A stretch of 64,000 nt of DNA from Lysinibacillus sp. FSL M8-0337 (GCF_038593855.1 NZ_CP151996.1:248001-312000), one strand, 5' to 3'. Positions 41,179-49,934 are shown, counted from the first letter of the stretch. The notes: a model not told the origin generated them from the letters alone. Made by a program: numbers and translations.

Positions 41179-41231
41179 ATATAACCATAAGGTGTGTTAA
41201 GAATATATAACACCTTATGGTTATATGTCAA
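41179..41231 (-). promoter_or_regulatory. Promoter buried in a 17-bp inverted repeat (ArsR operator)
   Basis: ATAACCATAAGGTGT at 41181-41195 and its exact complement at 41210-41224 belong to perfect 17-bp arms (41179-41195, 41210-41226) 14 bp apart. On the minus strand, TTGACA (41231-41226) is followed after about 17-18 bp by an ATATAT/TATATT -10, so the arms cover the spacer and the start site. Confidence 0.8.
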
Positions 41232-41336
41232 TTAATTAGAATGAAAAAGATTTTGAAGTCCGCTCTTTTTCAAGCAGATTACGTATGGTAAAATTATTTT
41301 TATAATTTTCAGACGAATTGAGAGGGGGCGGTTAAC

Positions 41337-41972
41337 ATGGAGAATATACCGATGTTTTTACTGATGTGTATTTTATTAATTATTTTGCCGGGACCTGATA
41401 CAGCTATTGCGACAAAAAATACATTAACCAACAATAAAAGAGGGGGCTTACAAACGATTCTAGGCTCCTGCTGTGGATTATTTATTCATACACTAGCGGC
41501 GGTTATTGGCTTTTCAGCGATAATTGTAAAATCTGCTTATCTATTTGCGATTGTAAAATACGTCGGAGCGGTGTATTTATGTTACTTAGGTGTCAAGACA
41601 TTATGGACATTAAAAACGATGCGTGCGCAGTCACCAGTTGTCGATGAGGAGACGCAAATTGACAACAAATATGCACATCAATCTTGCTTTAAACAAGGCT
41701 TCTTAACCAATGTTACAAATCCAAAAGTAGCAGTCTTTTTTTTAACGTTCTTACCGCAATTTGTAGACGGTTCTAACAGCACATTTTTGCCATTTCTACT
41801 AATGGGGCTTATTTATACCGCTTTAACCGCTTTATGGTTTGTCTTCTATGTCTATTTATTAGATAGAATTAGTGCTTTTATGAAGAAGCCTAAGACAAAG
41901 GCAGTAATCGAAGGTCTAACAGGAACCGTTTTAATTGGCTTCGGCATTAAATTAGCCTTCGAAAAGGGATAG
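41337..41972 (+). CDS. LysE/RhtB-family amino acid exporter
   Basis: A 211-residue exporter with six transmembrane segments. The family N-terminus FLLMCILLIILPGPDTAIAT with the conserved PGPD and the later GFLTNVTNPKVAVFFLTFLPQF are present (quoted in part). It exports amino acids or derivatives; the exact substrate is unknown. ATG 41337 follows AGAGGGGG. A single gene, divergent from the AHSA1/ArsR unit. The 22-bp repeat begins on the last base of its stop codon. Confidence 0.9.
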   Translation: MENIPMFLLMCILLIILPGPDTAIATKNTLTNNKRGGLQTILGSCCGLFIHTLAAVIGFSAIIVKSAYLFAIVKYVGAVYLCYLGVKTLWTLKTMRAQSPVVDEETQIDNKYAHQSCFKQGFLTNVTNPKVAVFFLTFLPQFVDGSNSTFLPFLLMGLIYTALTALWFVFYVYLLDRISAFMKKPKTKAVIEGLTGTVLIGFGIKLAFEKG

Positions 41973-41993
41973 GTGCCAGGTACTCAAACAATT
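41972..41993 (-). repeat. 22-bp dispersed repeat, copy 7 (inverted)
   Basis: Reads GTTTGAGTACCTGGCACC on the minus strand and overlaps the LysE stop codon by one base. The only inverted copy in the window; it too lies in a convergent gap beside a hairpin. Confidence 0.8.
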
Positions 41994-41995
41994 AA

Positions 41996-42044
41996 AAAAG
42001 GCTGTAGACAATTCCTTTAGTTCAGAATGTATCTACAGCCTTAG
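41996..42044 (-). terminator. Terminator of the SDR gene at 42121
   Basis: GGCTGTAGA (about 42000-42008) pairs with TCTACAGCC (about 42032-42040) around a large loop; the T-run (from AAAAAAGG) lies on the minus-strand side. Confidence 0.65.
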
Positions 42045-42120
42045 ACAACAAGGGGATAAATATCGAGAAATTTAAACACTGTTTGTAAGTGCAAACGACT
42101 TCAATTAGTTAAAAAGGTAA

Positions 42121-42927
42121 TTATTTTTGTAGATTGGCAGCCCAAATATTTGTATCTGCAATGGTTGGGTTTGCCATGTAATGGCCGCCTTCGATTTGAA
42201 GTGTTTGACCAGTCATAAATTTCGATTCGTCAGATGCTAAATACACTACTGCGTAGCCGATATCATCAGCTTCACCGTTGTATGGTAGCGCGTTATATTT
42301 TGTAAAAATATCTAGTAAATCCTGTGGTAAGTTGTTTTTAGCTGCAGGTGTTAAAATTAACCCTGGCGCTATAGCATTACAACGGATTTTATCTTTACCA
42401 TATTGAGTGGCAATATATTTAGTTAAGTGAACAACGCCAGCTTTTGTCGTACCATATGCTGTACGTATTTGGTCACTTGCAAATGCGCCCATAGAAGCTG
42501 TGTTAATGATAGAACCACCACCAGCTTTTTGCATATGAGGGATAGCGAAGCGGCTACCTAGTAAAACTGATTTTAAGTTTACATTTACTAAACGATCCCA
42601 CTCATCTAAATCAATATTTACAACATCTAAATCTTTTTGTAAGTTTGTTAAACCAACATTATTAAATAAAACAGTAATCGTACCGTATTGTGCAACAGTA
42701 AATTCTACGGCATCTTCAATAGATTGAGCATCGCCTGCATCTAAGAACACTGCTGATGCTTCATAACCTTCTTTCACTAAAGTAGCTGCAACTTCTTTAG
42801 CTCCTTCAATATTAAAATCAGCAATAACAACTTTTGCTCCTTCTTTCGCTAACAAAGTTGCTGCGGATAAACCAATTCCTGACGCGCCGCCAGTAACAAG
42901 CGCTACTTTATTTTCCACACGTTTCAT
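42121..42927 (-). CDS. SDR-family NAD(P)-dependent oxidoreductase
   Basis: A 268-residue classical SDR. Motifs are TGGASGIG (12-19), NNVG (89-92, instead of the usual NNAG), Ser145, Tyr158 and Lys162. It shares the ADFN strand-2 end with the SDR at 105-866 and is a distant paralogue. The C-terminal extension of about 15 residues after GGHYMANP may belong to a substrate lid. ATG 42927 lies behind AGGAGGAG. Substrate unknown. Single gene, convergent with the LysE exporter. Confidence 0.88.
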   Translation of the reverse strand: MKRVENKVALVTGGASGIGLSAATLLAKEGAKVVIADFNIEGAKEVAATLVKEGYEASAVFLDAGDAQSIEDAVEFTVAQYGTITVLFNNVGLTNLQKDLDVVNIDLDEWDRLVNVNLKSVLLGSRFAIPHMQKAGGGSIINTASMGAFASDQIRTAYGTTKAGVVHLTKYIATQYGKDKIRCNAIAPGLILTPAAKNNLPQDLLDIFTKYNALPYNGEADDIGYAVVYLASDESKFMTGQTLQIEGGHYMANPTIADTNIWAANLQK

Positions 42928-43101
42928 ACATAACTCCTCCTAGAATGAGTGATAAACCGAGTATTGACAGTTAAAAATAAATCATAGTCAATATAACTTT
43001 ATTTAAATGACAATAGATAGTTTAACACTAAACTAATTAGAAATGAAATAAAAAGTATAGTTTGTATTTAAATTTTTTGTTTATAACAAAGTGCGTTTAA
43101 A

Positions 43102-43260
43102 TTATTTTTGTGGCTGCTTAGTGTTCGTAATAATAAGGTGCTTTAGCCGTTCCTCCATAACCTTTTTCTTTTCCATACGGCACTTTCTAATATGCAGCGT
43201 TTTCTGTATCAAATAGCTTCCTATGATAACGACACAAAACAGTATTAAAAAAATCAGCAT
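43102..43260 (-). CDS. Small membrane protein, about 52 residues
   Basis: Family not recognised. ATG 43260 has AAAGGAA eight bases upstream and gives one transmembrane helix (LIFLILFCVVIIGSYLI) followed by a strongly basic cytoplasmic tail (RKCRMEKKKVMEERLKH). A longer reading to GTG 43344 has no RBS. It lies between an SDR and an unknown gene, on the same strand as both. No other signal. Confidence 0.5.
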   Translation of the reverse strand: MLIFLILFCVVIIGSYLIQKTLHIRKCRMEKKKVMEERLKHLIITNTKQPQK

Positions 43261-43463
43261 CAAAAAAATTCCTTTTATATAATTTGATAGAACATTGGTG
43301 TAGCTATAATGACGTTCCCTCTGTATAGGGAGAAGGTGCTGCACGCAAATCGTTTACTGTACATGCTGCAATTGCCGGCTACACGTCGCTGAAGACTATT
43401 TGTCTTTTTAACAGTAATAATGAACATCCTAACAGAATCAATTTAGTCCATCCGAAAGCATAA

Positions 43464-44168
43464 TTAAAACAACGGCAGATGAGAGTCCATTGATAGCTCA
43501 TTATTAACAAAAATTCGATTGCTAATGACGAAAGATAATAACATTTTTAAGGCAATAATTTTGTGTACGCCATCTTGTAAAATAATGATTTTTGTAAATT
43601 TTAAATTTGCTATACGATTAGCCAAAGCATATTCATTACAATTTGTAATGGAACCGCCCATAGGATGACAACCTAATACAAAATTACCCGCATAAGAATC
43701 TTTTAAGACATTGGGATGCATGGATTGATAGTGTACTTCCAAAATACTGTCCCCATCGTTCATAAACCGATTAGCAATGAGGAAATTTTTCAGTGCCCCT
43801 TTTAAATCAATGGCAATCGCAGTATCTGCTAAAATTGCTCGGAAATAAACAGATACAATATTAGCATTTCCTATGTAAGGCTTAACTTCTACATTTATTT
43901 CTCCTGAAGGTAAAACAGATAGCTGTACATTTGCTTCATGAATACCATCTGTTAACTTCATCATTGTTTTCCCGTAGTGCATACTTTTTATAAAAATACT
44001 ATTATCGTCCATATAAGCCACTGCAATTTGATTATTTTCAACTTGTAGCCACTTCGCTTCAATTCCTAATACTTCTACACAATTTTGTAGTTCATATACG
44101 TGGTGCTGAAATGAGAAACCCATATAATCCAAATTAACGGTACGATTTTCAAGCAATTGCTTCAACAT
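43464..44168 (-). CDS. Hypothetical protein, about 234 residues
   Basis: Not recognised. A soluble, beta-rich protein without signal peptide; features are FSFQHHVYELQNCVEVLG near the N-terminus and a C-terminal half with Asn/Cys-rich GCHPMGGSITNCNEYA. The opening residues (MLKQLLENRTVNLDYMG) suggest a sporulation or membrane-associated coat-type protein, but this is a guess. ATG 44168 with TTGGAG nine bases upstream is preferred to TTG 44183, which overlaps that RBS. Single gene. Confidence 0.55.
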   Translation of the reverse strand: MLKQLLENRTVNLDYMGFSFQHHVYELQNCVEVLGIEAKWLQVENNQIAVAYMDDNSIFIKSMHYGKTMMKLTDGIHEANVQLSVLPSGEINVEVKPYIGNANIVSVYFRAILADTAIAIDLKGALKNFLIANRFMNDGDSILEVHYQSMHPNVLKDSYAGNFVLGCHPMGGSITNCNEYALANRIANLKFTKIIILQDGVHKIIALKMLLSFVISNRIFVNNELSMDSHLPLF

Positions 44169-44313
44169 CTGTGCTATCTCCAATCTTTGATAAATTATGA
44201 CAAATTTCTTATTTGATTATAGGAAATGAAACTCTCAAAAAACTCTCAACTAGTCTAATATATCGACGTTATAAAAAATAAAATGGTTACTTAGGTCTTA
44301 AACTAAACCAAAA

Positions 44314-44354
44314 AACCCCACAAGAACGGTATTAACGCTCTTTGTGAGGTTCTA
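44314..44354 (-). terminator. Terminator of the atoE-type gene
   Basis: On the minus strand AACCTCACAA, then GAGCG/CGTTC, then TTGTGGGGTT form a long stem followed by a T-run. Confidence 0.8.
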
Positions 44355-44370
44355 AAAAACTCAATATTAA

Positions 44371-45684
44371 CTAGAAGAAGTACAGTCCGATACTAATGAT
44401 AATTCCTGTAAAGATCAGGATAAATAAACAGAATCCCATAATATCTTTTGCCTTTAAACCTGCAATTGCGAGTGCTGGGAGGGCCCAAAATGGCTGAATC
44501 ATATTTGTCCAAGCATCTCCCCAAGCGATCGCCATAGCCGTTTTGGCATAATCCGCACCTAGAGTCGTTGCAGCATCTAACATAATGGGTGCTTGAACCG
44601 TCCATTGACCACCGCCAGAAGGTACAAAAAAGTTGACAAGCCCCGCAGAGAAAAATGTGAATAAATAGAAAGTATGGTCGTTTGAAATGTTGACAAACCA
44701 TTCAGAAAATACCGCCGCTAAGCCAGAAGCGGTCATCATCCCCATAATACCGGCGTAAAAAGGGAATTGGAATACTATTCCTGTTGTTGTTTTAATTGCA
44801 TCTTGGGCAGCGGCAAGAAAACGCTGCGGTGTACCATGAAAAATAATCCCCAGTACAATAAAAATCGTATTTACAACATTTAAATTTAAAACAAAGCCTT
44901 TTGTAATAAAATGCTGAATTAAATAAATAACACCGATAAGACCAATTAATATTGTTAGGATGTAGCTGCGCTCTGAACGGCTTGCAAAATGATTTTCAGC
45001 TTTTGGCAGCGCTATTTTTTCCTCGATTAATAAAGAAGGTTCAATTTCTACGACATCCTCTTCCTTTGGCATCATCCAACGGTTAAATAATGGCAATGTC
45101 AGAACAATGACAATGACAATAAATAAGTTGTATGAAGAGAAAAGTGTAACATCTGTTGGGATTACACCCATAATATTTGCAAAAGGATGCCCCTCCGTTG
45201 CAATTGATAATGGAACGGAACCTGCTAAACCTCCGTGCCAAATAACAAATCCTGAATAAGCACTGGCAATTAATAAACGATAGTCCACTTTTTTAACATG
45301 ACGTGCAATTTCTTTTGCAAAAAGTGCCCCTATGACTAGTCCGAATCCCCAGTTAATCCAGCAGGCAATTAATGAAATAAAAGTCACAATTATAATTGCC
45401 ATGCTTGGCGTTTTAATTTTACTAGCCACTGCTGATAAGCCTTTTTTAAAGACAGGGCTATTCGCTAAAATATGTCCAGCAGCTAAAACAATGACCATTT
45501 GCATTGTAAAGGATAATAACTCCCAAAAGCCGTCTCCCCAGTAAGTAACCATATCTAATGGAGAGGAATCTGTTAATGTGACCCCTAATAATAACACTAG
45601 TACTGTGAGTATAGTGACAAATATGTATGGGTCAGGCAAATATTTTTCCATAATAGCATTCGATAGTTTTGTTAACGTTTTCAA
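44371..45684 (-). CDS. atoE: Short-chain fatty acid transporter AtoE family
   Basis: A 437-residue permease with about 11-12 transmembrane segments of the AtoE (short-chain fatty acid/acetoacetate uptake) family. Recognisable stretches are the N-terminus KYLPDPYIFVTILTVLVLLLG (in part), the central VIWHGGLAGSVPLSIA and the C-terminal FFVPSGGGQWTVQAP. ATG 45684 has AGGGGGAG upstream. It is divergent from the LysR regulator and the CoA-transferase genes, which would activate the imported acid, so the four form one catabolic module. Confidence 0.9.
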   Translation of the reverse strand: MKTLTKLSNAIMEKYLPDPYIFVTILTVLVLLLGVTLTDSSPLDMVTYWGDGFWELLSFTMQMVIVLAAGHILANSPVFKKGLSAVASKIKTPSMAIIIVTFISLIACWINWGFGLVIGALFAKEIARHVKKVDYRLLIASAYSGFVIWHGGLAGSVPLSIATEGHPFANIMGVIPTDVTLFSSYNLFIVIVIVLTLPLFNRWMMPKEEDVVEIEPSLLIEEKIALPKAENHFASRSERSYILTILIGLIGVIYLIQHFITKGFVLNLNVVNTIFIVLGIIFHGTPQRFLAAAQDAIKTTTGIVFQFPFYAGIMGMMTASGLAAVFSEWFVNISNDHTFYLFTFFSAGLVNFFVPSGGGQWTVQAPIMLDAATTLGADYAKTAMAIAWGDAWTNMIQPFWALPALAIAGLKAKDIMGFCLFILIFTGIIISIGLYFF

Positions 45685-45991
45685 TCTAATACTCCCCCTT
45701 TTATTTCTACCATCCCTTATTCCTAATATTACATAGGGTGACTAGTAAATAAAGAAAAAAATCGTATAAAGAACAGTAAGCGAAACGTAAAATAGAAATA
45801 AAGAATTGTGACAACTCTCCTGAAATTAGTTATTTAAATATTATCGAACATATAAGAAAACCTTATTATTCTTGAATTTATTACCGTTACGTTATGGAAG
45901 AAGGATTAAAAGAGAAGGAGTAGAATTTATTACTAATAAACACTTTTAGAATTTTATTTATAACAAATAAGAATAAATAAGGGGTCATTAA
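45685..45991. other. Divergent control region between atoE-type and LysR genes
   Basis: About 307 bp, strongly AT-rich. It must carry the promoters of both divergent units and LysR binding sites, but I could not pick a unique T-N11-A box or -35/-10 pair. No ORF, hairpin or repeat of note. Confidence 0.4.
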
Positions 45992-46873
45992 ATGGAATTA
46001 CGTGATTTAAAGGCATTTATGAATGTGGTAGAATATGGAAGTTTCACAAAAGCAGCAAATGAGTCCTTTGTATCCCAGCCGTCATTAAGTAAGAGCATAA
46101 AAAAATTAGAGGATAATCTCCATGTTGAGCTATTGAATCGGTCCACACGACATGTAGAGTTAACGGATGCAGGACATATTGTGTATAAGCAAGGACAAAA
46201 AATTATGCGCTCAGTCCATGATTTGCATATATTGCTAGATGACTTGTTAAATATTAAAACAGGAACTATAAAATTAGGTATTCCACCACTGATAGGCACG
46301 TTGTTTTTCCCAGAAATTGCTCGTAAGTTTCATCAGCAATATCCAAATGTTCATTTAGAGCTAGTGGAACGAGGAGCGAAGTTAATAGGCACTTTAGTGG
46401 AAAATGGTGAAGTGGATATGGGGATTGTCGTTTTACCTACCGACGAGCGAAAATTTGTTGTGCAATCTTTTGTGGAAGATCAGTTTTTTGTCTATATAAA
46501 TGAACAGCATCCTTTAGCTCTACAGGATACTATTTTATTACAAGATTTAAAAAATGAATCGTTTATTATTTTTACAGAGGAATTTACTTTGCATGATTAT
46601 GTGATTAAATCCTGTAAAAGTGCTGGATTTACACCGATTATTGGATACAAAAGCTCGCAATGGGATTTAATCGTGGAGTTAGTGTCTTCAAATTTGGGTG
46701 TAACGCTGTTGCCTTATTCTATTGCGGCAAAGCAGACGAATCAAAATGTAAAAATTATACCGTTACAGAACTATCATATGCCGTGGCGTCTTGGCGTTAT
46801 TACGAAAAAAAATACATATCAATCTTATGCTTTAAAGCAATTATTAAAGACAATACGATCGGAAGAAACATAG
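45992..46873 (+). CDS. LysR-family regulator of the fatty acid/ketoacid module
   Basis: A 293-residue LysR activator. The winged helix (1-60) reads LKAFMNVVEYGSFTKAANES and SQPSLSKSIKKLEDNLHVEL; the effector domain follows from about 90 with the periplasmic-binding fold. ATG 45992 follows AAGGGGT. It lies between the divergent AtoE permease and the downstream CoA-transferase genes and most likely activates both in response to a short-chain acid or its CoA ester. Confidence 0.9.
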   Translation: MELRDLKAFMNVVEYGSFTKAANESFVSQPSLSKSIKKLEDNLHVELLNRSTRHVELTDAGHIVYKQGQKIMRSVHDLHILLDDLLNIKTGTIKLGIPPLIGTLFFPEIARKFHQQYPNVHLELVERGAKLIGTLVENGEVDMGIVVLPTDERKFVVQSFVEDQFFVYINEQHPLALQDTILLQDLKNESFIIFTEEFTLHDYVIKSCKSAGFTPIIGYKSSQWDLIVELVSSNLGVTLLPYSIAAKQTNQNVKIIPLQNYHMPWRLGVITKKNTYQSYALKQLLKTIRSEET

Positions 46874-46990
46874 TAGCAATACAGTTATTCCATTTTAGAA
46901 TAAATAGCATTCCAATTAATTCCTTTACTTATAAAACAAGAATGATGTAGAATTTTTCTTAATAAACGAGCAATTTTAGGGGGTTTCGAT

Positions 46991-47698
46991 ATGGGAAACG
47001 GGAAAGTGTGGAATTCGTTTGAGGAAGCCGTTGCAGATATTAAGGAAGGCGCTACGTTAGCAGTAGGGGGATTTGGTTTATGTGGTATTCCAGAAAAGGC
47101 AATTGCAGCATTACAACAAAAGGGAACAAAAGATTTAACCGTTGTTAGCAATAATTGCGGAGTAGATAATTGGGGATTAGGGTTATTACTAGCTAATAAA
47201 CAAATAAAAAAAATCATTGCTTCCTATGTTGGCGAAAATAAAATTTTCGAACAGCAATTTTTAAATGGTGAGTTAGAAGTAGAACTCGCGCCACAAGGAA
47301 CGTTAGCTGAGCGACTACGAGCTGGTGGAGCGGGTATTCCAGGGTTTTATACAGCGACAGGGGTTGGCACGCCTATTGCGGAGGGCAAGGAAGTAAAGGT
47401 TTTCGATGGTAAAGAATATATTTTAGAACAAGGGATTGTTGCAGATTTTGCGCTTGTCAAAGCATGGAAAGCAGACAAGCTAGGCAACTTAATTTATAGA
47501 AAAACATCACGTAATTTTAATCCGTTAGCAGCAATGGCTGGCAAAATTACAATTGCAGAAGTAGAAGAAATTGTGGAAGTGGGCGAACTAGATCCAGATC
47601 ATATCCACACACCAGGTGTCTTTGTGCAACGTGTCTTACTCGGTGACAAATATGAAAAACGTATCGAGCGTTTGACAGTGAAAAAGGAGGAAGCGTGA
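46991..47698 (+). CDS. scoA: 3-oxoacid/acetoacetate CoA-transferase subunit A
   Basis: A 235-residue alpha subunit of a heteromeric family I CoA-transferase (succinyl-CoA:3-oxoacid or butyrate-acetoacetate type). Characteristic are [29 protein letters not shown] and the Gly-rich [16 protein letters not shown]. It transfers CoA to acetoacetate or a similar acid. ATG 46991 follows AGGGGG. It overlaps the B subunit. Whether the donor is succinyl-CoA (ScoAB) or acetyl-CoA (AtoDA) cannot be told. Confidence 0.92.
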   Translation: MGNGKVWNSFEEAVADIKEGATLAVGGFGLCGIPEKAIAALQQKGTKDLTVVSNNCGVDNWGLGLLLANKQIKKIIASYVGENKIFEQQFLNGELEVELAPQGTLAERLRAGGAGIPGFYTATGVGTPIAEGKEVKVFDGKEYILEQGIVADFALVKAWKADKLGNLIYRKTSRNFNPLAAMAGKITIAEVEEIVEVGELDPDHIHTPGVFVQRVLLGDKYEKRIERLTVKKEEA

Positions 47699-48339
47699 TG
47701 GTGGATACAAGACATAGAATAGTGAATAGAGCAGTGCAAGAAATTGAAAATGGTATGAATGTCAATTTAGGTATTGGTATCCCAACACTTATTGCCAATG
47801 CTATTCCTGCTGACTACGAGGTGTTATTACAATCTGAAAATGGTCTTCTCGGTATCGGTCCTTATCCAGAGGAGAGTATGGTAGACCCTGACCTCATTAA
47901 TGCAGGGAAAGAAACAGTGACAGCCGTGCCAGGCGCATCCTTTTTTGATAGCGCTGATTCCTTTGCCATGATACGTGGGGGGCATATTGATCTTGCAATT
48001 TTAGGTGGTATGGAAGTTTCGGAAACTGGGGATCTAGCGAATTGGATGATTCCAGGAAAAATGGTCAAAGGCATGGGCGGTGCTATGGACCTTGTTGTCG
48101 GCGCGAAAAGAGTTATCGTGGTGATGGAGCATGTCAATAAAAATGGCGAGTCAAAAATTAAAAAGCAGTGTGAGCTACCGTTAACAGGCAAAGGTGTCGT
48201 GCACAGATTAATAACGGACTTAGCTGTATTCGATTTTACAGATGCTGGCATGCAACTCATAGAATTAGCAGAGGGTGTGACATTGGAAGAGGTAAAAGCG
48301 AAAACTGCTGCTTCATTTAATGTTGCTTTATCCCATTAA
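47698..48339 (+). CDS. scoB: 3-oxoacid/acetoacetate CoA-transferase subunit B
   Basis: About 213 residues, the catalytic beta subunit. The active-site Glu lies in [12 protein letters not shown], which forms the covalent CoA-thioester intermediate. [23 protein letters not shown] and [13 protein letters not shown] are family signatures (first quoted in part). ATG 47698 overlaps the last base of the A-subunit stop; AAGGAGG is inside the A gene. GTG 47695 is an alternative start. With AtoE and LysR it completes a module for uptake and activation of short-chain ketoacids. Confidence 0.92.
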   Translation: MVDTRHRIVNRAVQEIENGMNVNLGIGIPTLIANAIPADYEVLLQSENGLLGIGPYPEESMVDPDLINAGKETVTAVPGASFFDSADSFAMIRGGHIDLAILGGMEVSETGDLANWMIPGKMVKGMGGAMDLVVGAKRVIVVMEHVNKNGESKIKKQCELPLTGKGVVHRLITDLAVFDFTDAGMQLIELAEGVTLEEVKAKTAASFNVALSH

Positions 48340-48349
48340 TTAATAAGAG

Positions 48350-48378
48350 ACCAGTTTACCTTGTGAAGGTAAGCTGGT
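48350..48378 (+). terminator. Hairpin after the CoA-transferase genes
   Basis: ACCAGTTTACCTT pairs with AAGGTAAGCTGGT (one G-T) around GTG. The T-run behind it is short, so some read-through into the kinase gene is possible. Confidence 0.65.
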
Positions 48379-48406
48379 TATTTGAATTTTAAGGAGAGTG
48401 GGAGAA

Positions 48407-49045
48407 TTGCTTTGCCTACAGCAGGTTACAAACGAAATAATGAAACGATATTGCAGTTCGGATCGGAGAGAAAGGCCATTCATTGTTGCCATTGACGGAT
48501 TAGGTGGGGCAGGAAAAACGACCTTTGTCAAAGAGCTAGTGAGCATGCTAGAAAATGCATGTACGATTCATGTGTTACATATTGACGATTACATTGTAGA
48601 AAGCGAAAAACGCTATAATACGGGTTATGAAGAATGGTACGAATATTATTACTTACAATGGGATATAGCGTACATAAAATATTGCTTTTCCAAAATACAT
48701 AAAGATTATCAGGAGCTAACGCTTCCTTTTTATAATCGGGAAACGAATACTATCATAAATAAGCAAAGCGTATTTCCACCAAATAGTATTTTATTAATAG
48801 AAGGAGTCTTTCTCCAACGCCATGAGTGGGAACAATTTTATGATTATACGGTTTTTTTAGAATGCTCTTTAGAGATTAGGAAAGAAAGAGTACTAAAGCG
48901 TGATTCGTATATAGGCGATGAATTGGCAATAATGAAGAAGTATAAACAGAGATATTGGATGGCAGAACAATATTACTTAGAAAAGGAATCACCATTACAA
49001 AAAGCAAATATAATCTGGCAATCGGCTAATATCTCAGACTATTGA
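48407..49045 (+). CDS. P-loop kinase, uridine kinase-like
   Basis: About 212 residues of the phosphoribulokinase/uridine-kinase-like P-loop family. Walker A is DGLGGAGKTTF, HIDDYI is the substrate-side acidic motif, LLIEGVFLQRHEW is the Walker B region, and RKERVLKRD is the lid. The phosphate acceptor is unknown and need not be uridine. AAGGAG fits TTG 48407 best; GTG 48398 is too close to it. No functional link to the preceding operon. Confidence 0.75.
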   Translation: MLCLQQVTNEIMKRYCSSDRRERPFIVAIDGLGGAGKTTFVKELVSMLENACTIHVLHIDDYIVESEKRYNTGYEEWYEYYYLQWDIAYIKYCFSKIHKDYQELTLPFYNRETNTIINKQSVFPPNSILLIEGVFLQRHEWEQFYDYTVFLECSLEIRKERVLKRDSYIGDELAIMKKYKQRYWMAEQYYLEKESPLQKANIIWQSANISDY

Positions 49046-49100
49046 CCGTTCTACTCTCAAGTTTTTCCAGTATATAATGATCCTGAAAGGGGAGATGGCA

Positions 49101-49698
49101 ATGAAAGATTGGACAAAGGAAGTTGTACAAGTTCGTGTTGCAAGACCTACAAATCAATTAGCAGCAATAGAAAGATTTTATTGAGAAGGGGTAGGATTAG
49201 AAAAATAGGTTCTTTTAACTTGATTCAGTAGAAGTCCTCTATTTCTTTAAGTGAGGATTAATGCAATATCTATTCTGAATTCAGAGATGGTTCTTACCCC
49301 AACTGAATCAAGTTAAAGGCCCCAGGCGGATGTCACAGATTTTAAGAGGAGCTTTTCGAGCAGGCTCGAAAAAATCTGGACACAATTACGCTAAGGCGTA
49401 ATTTATAGGTTCAGGCCATCGAGGCTACGATGGCATTATGATCGGCCTGCCAAACGCTAATTATCATTTGGAGTTTACCGAGCATATTGAGGGGAGCCCA
49501 TGTCCAGCACCGACAAAAGATAATCTTCTAGTATTGTATATGCCAAATATTGAAACGATCCAACGAATTGCGCAACGTTTGGCGCAGATGAGGTATCCAG
49601 AAGTAGAGCCTGAAAATCTTTATTGGGCAGAAAAAGGTGTAACAATTGAAGATCCGGATGGCTGGCGTATTGTATTAATGAATACAATGGGCATATAA
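49101..49698 (+). pseudogene. VOC (glyoxalase-fold) gene broken by nonsense, frameshift and 200-bp insertion
   Basis: ATG 49101, behind AAAGGGGAG, starts MKDWTKEVVQVRVARPTNQL, a typical vicinal-oxygen-chelate N-terminus. It then meets TGA (49182-49184) where relatives have Cys or another residue (ERFY-x-EGVGLEK). One A is missing from the run at 49201-49205, and an inserted segment follows. After it the frame resumes with GHRGYDGIMIGLPNANYHLE and continues through the metal-site Glu and ITIEDPDGW-type end to TAA 49698. The 3' part from ATG 49438 is open for 86 codons but lacks an RBS. The gene was once of about 133 codons. Confidence 0.8.
49205..49412. mobile_element. 200-bp structured insertion (MITE/REP-like) with 8-bp direct repeats
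   Basis: ATAGGTTC occurs at 49205-49212 and again at 49405-49412, exactly 200 bp apart, at the point where the VOC reading is interrupted. Inside are an inverted pair TTAACTTGATTCAGT (about 49216-49230) and its complement (about 49301-49315), a TTTTCGAGC/GCTCGAAAA hairpin and an AATTACGC/GCGTAATT hairpin. No ORF. Exact ends are uncertain by a few bases because TTTT after the left repeat could still be VOC sequence. Confidence 0.7.
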
Positions 49699-49869
49699 AT
49701 GAATGTTTTGTTTGTCTAGAGGTCTGAAGCGGTTGAGAGGACAATGAAGCGACGCAATCATTACATAGATTGACGCATAAAAATAGACGCAGGCATACTG
49801 CACTCAAGCGAGTATGGGCATAGAAGTACCCTCGGAGCAAGTGCCATAGCGAAAAACAATAACAGAGCA
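49699..49869. other. Non-coding stretch between VOC remnant and hairpin
   Basis: About 170 bp, less AT-rich than its surroundings, with GACGC recurrences (49751, 49772, 49789 areas). No ORF with RBS on either strand. It may be part of a longer dispersed repeat that includes the hairpin at 49870-49911. Confidence 0.4.
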
Positions 49870-49911
49870 AAAAAGTGTAAGATTCATGGCAGTCAATCTT
49901 ACACTTTTTCC
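49870..49911. terminator. Terminator; member 3 of the dispersed hairpin family
   Basis: AAAAAAGTGTAAGATT pairs with AATCTTACACTTTTT around a GCAG-containing loop. Stem ends and flanks (CAAAAAAGTGT before, CTTTTTC...TTTTG after) match the hairpin at 2493-2532. It ends the minus-strand lipoprotein gene. Confidence 0.82.
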
Positions 49912-49934
49912 ATTTTGCACTCGCTTCTGAATGC

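Noticed and set aside
49475..49870. 131-codon minus-strand ORF over the VOC remnant
   Set aside because: Shadow of the VOC 3' half and non-coding DNA; no RBS.
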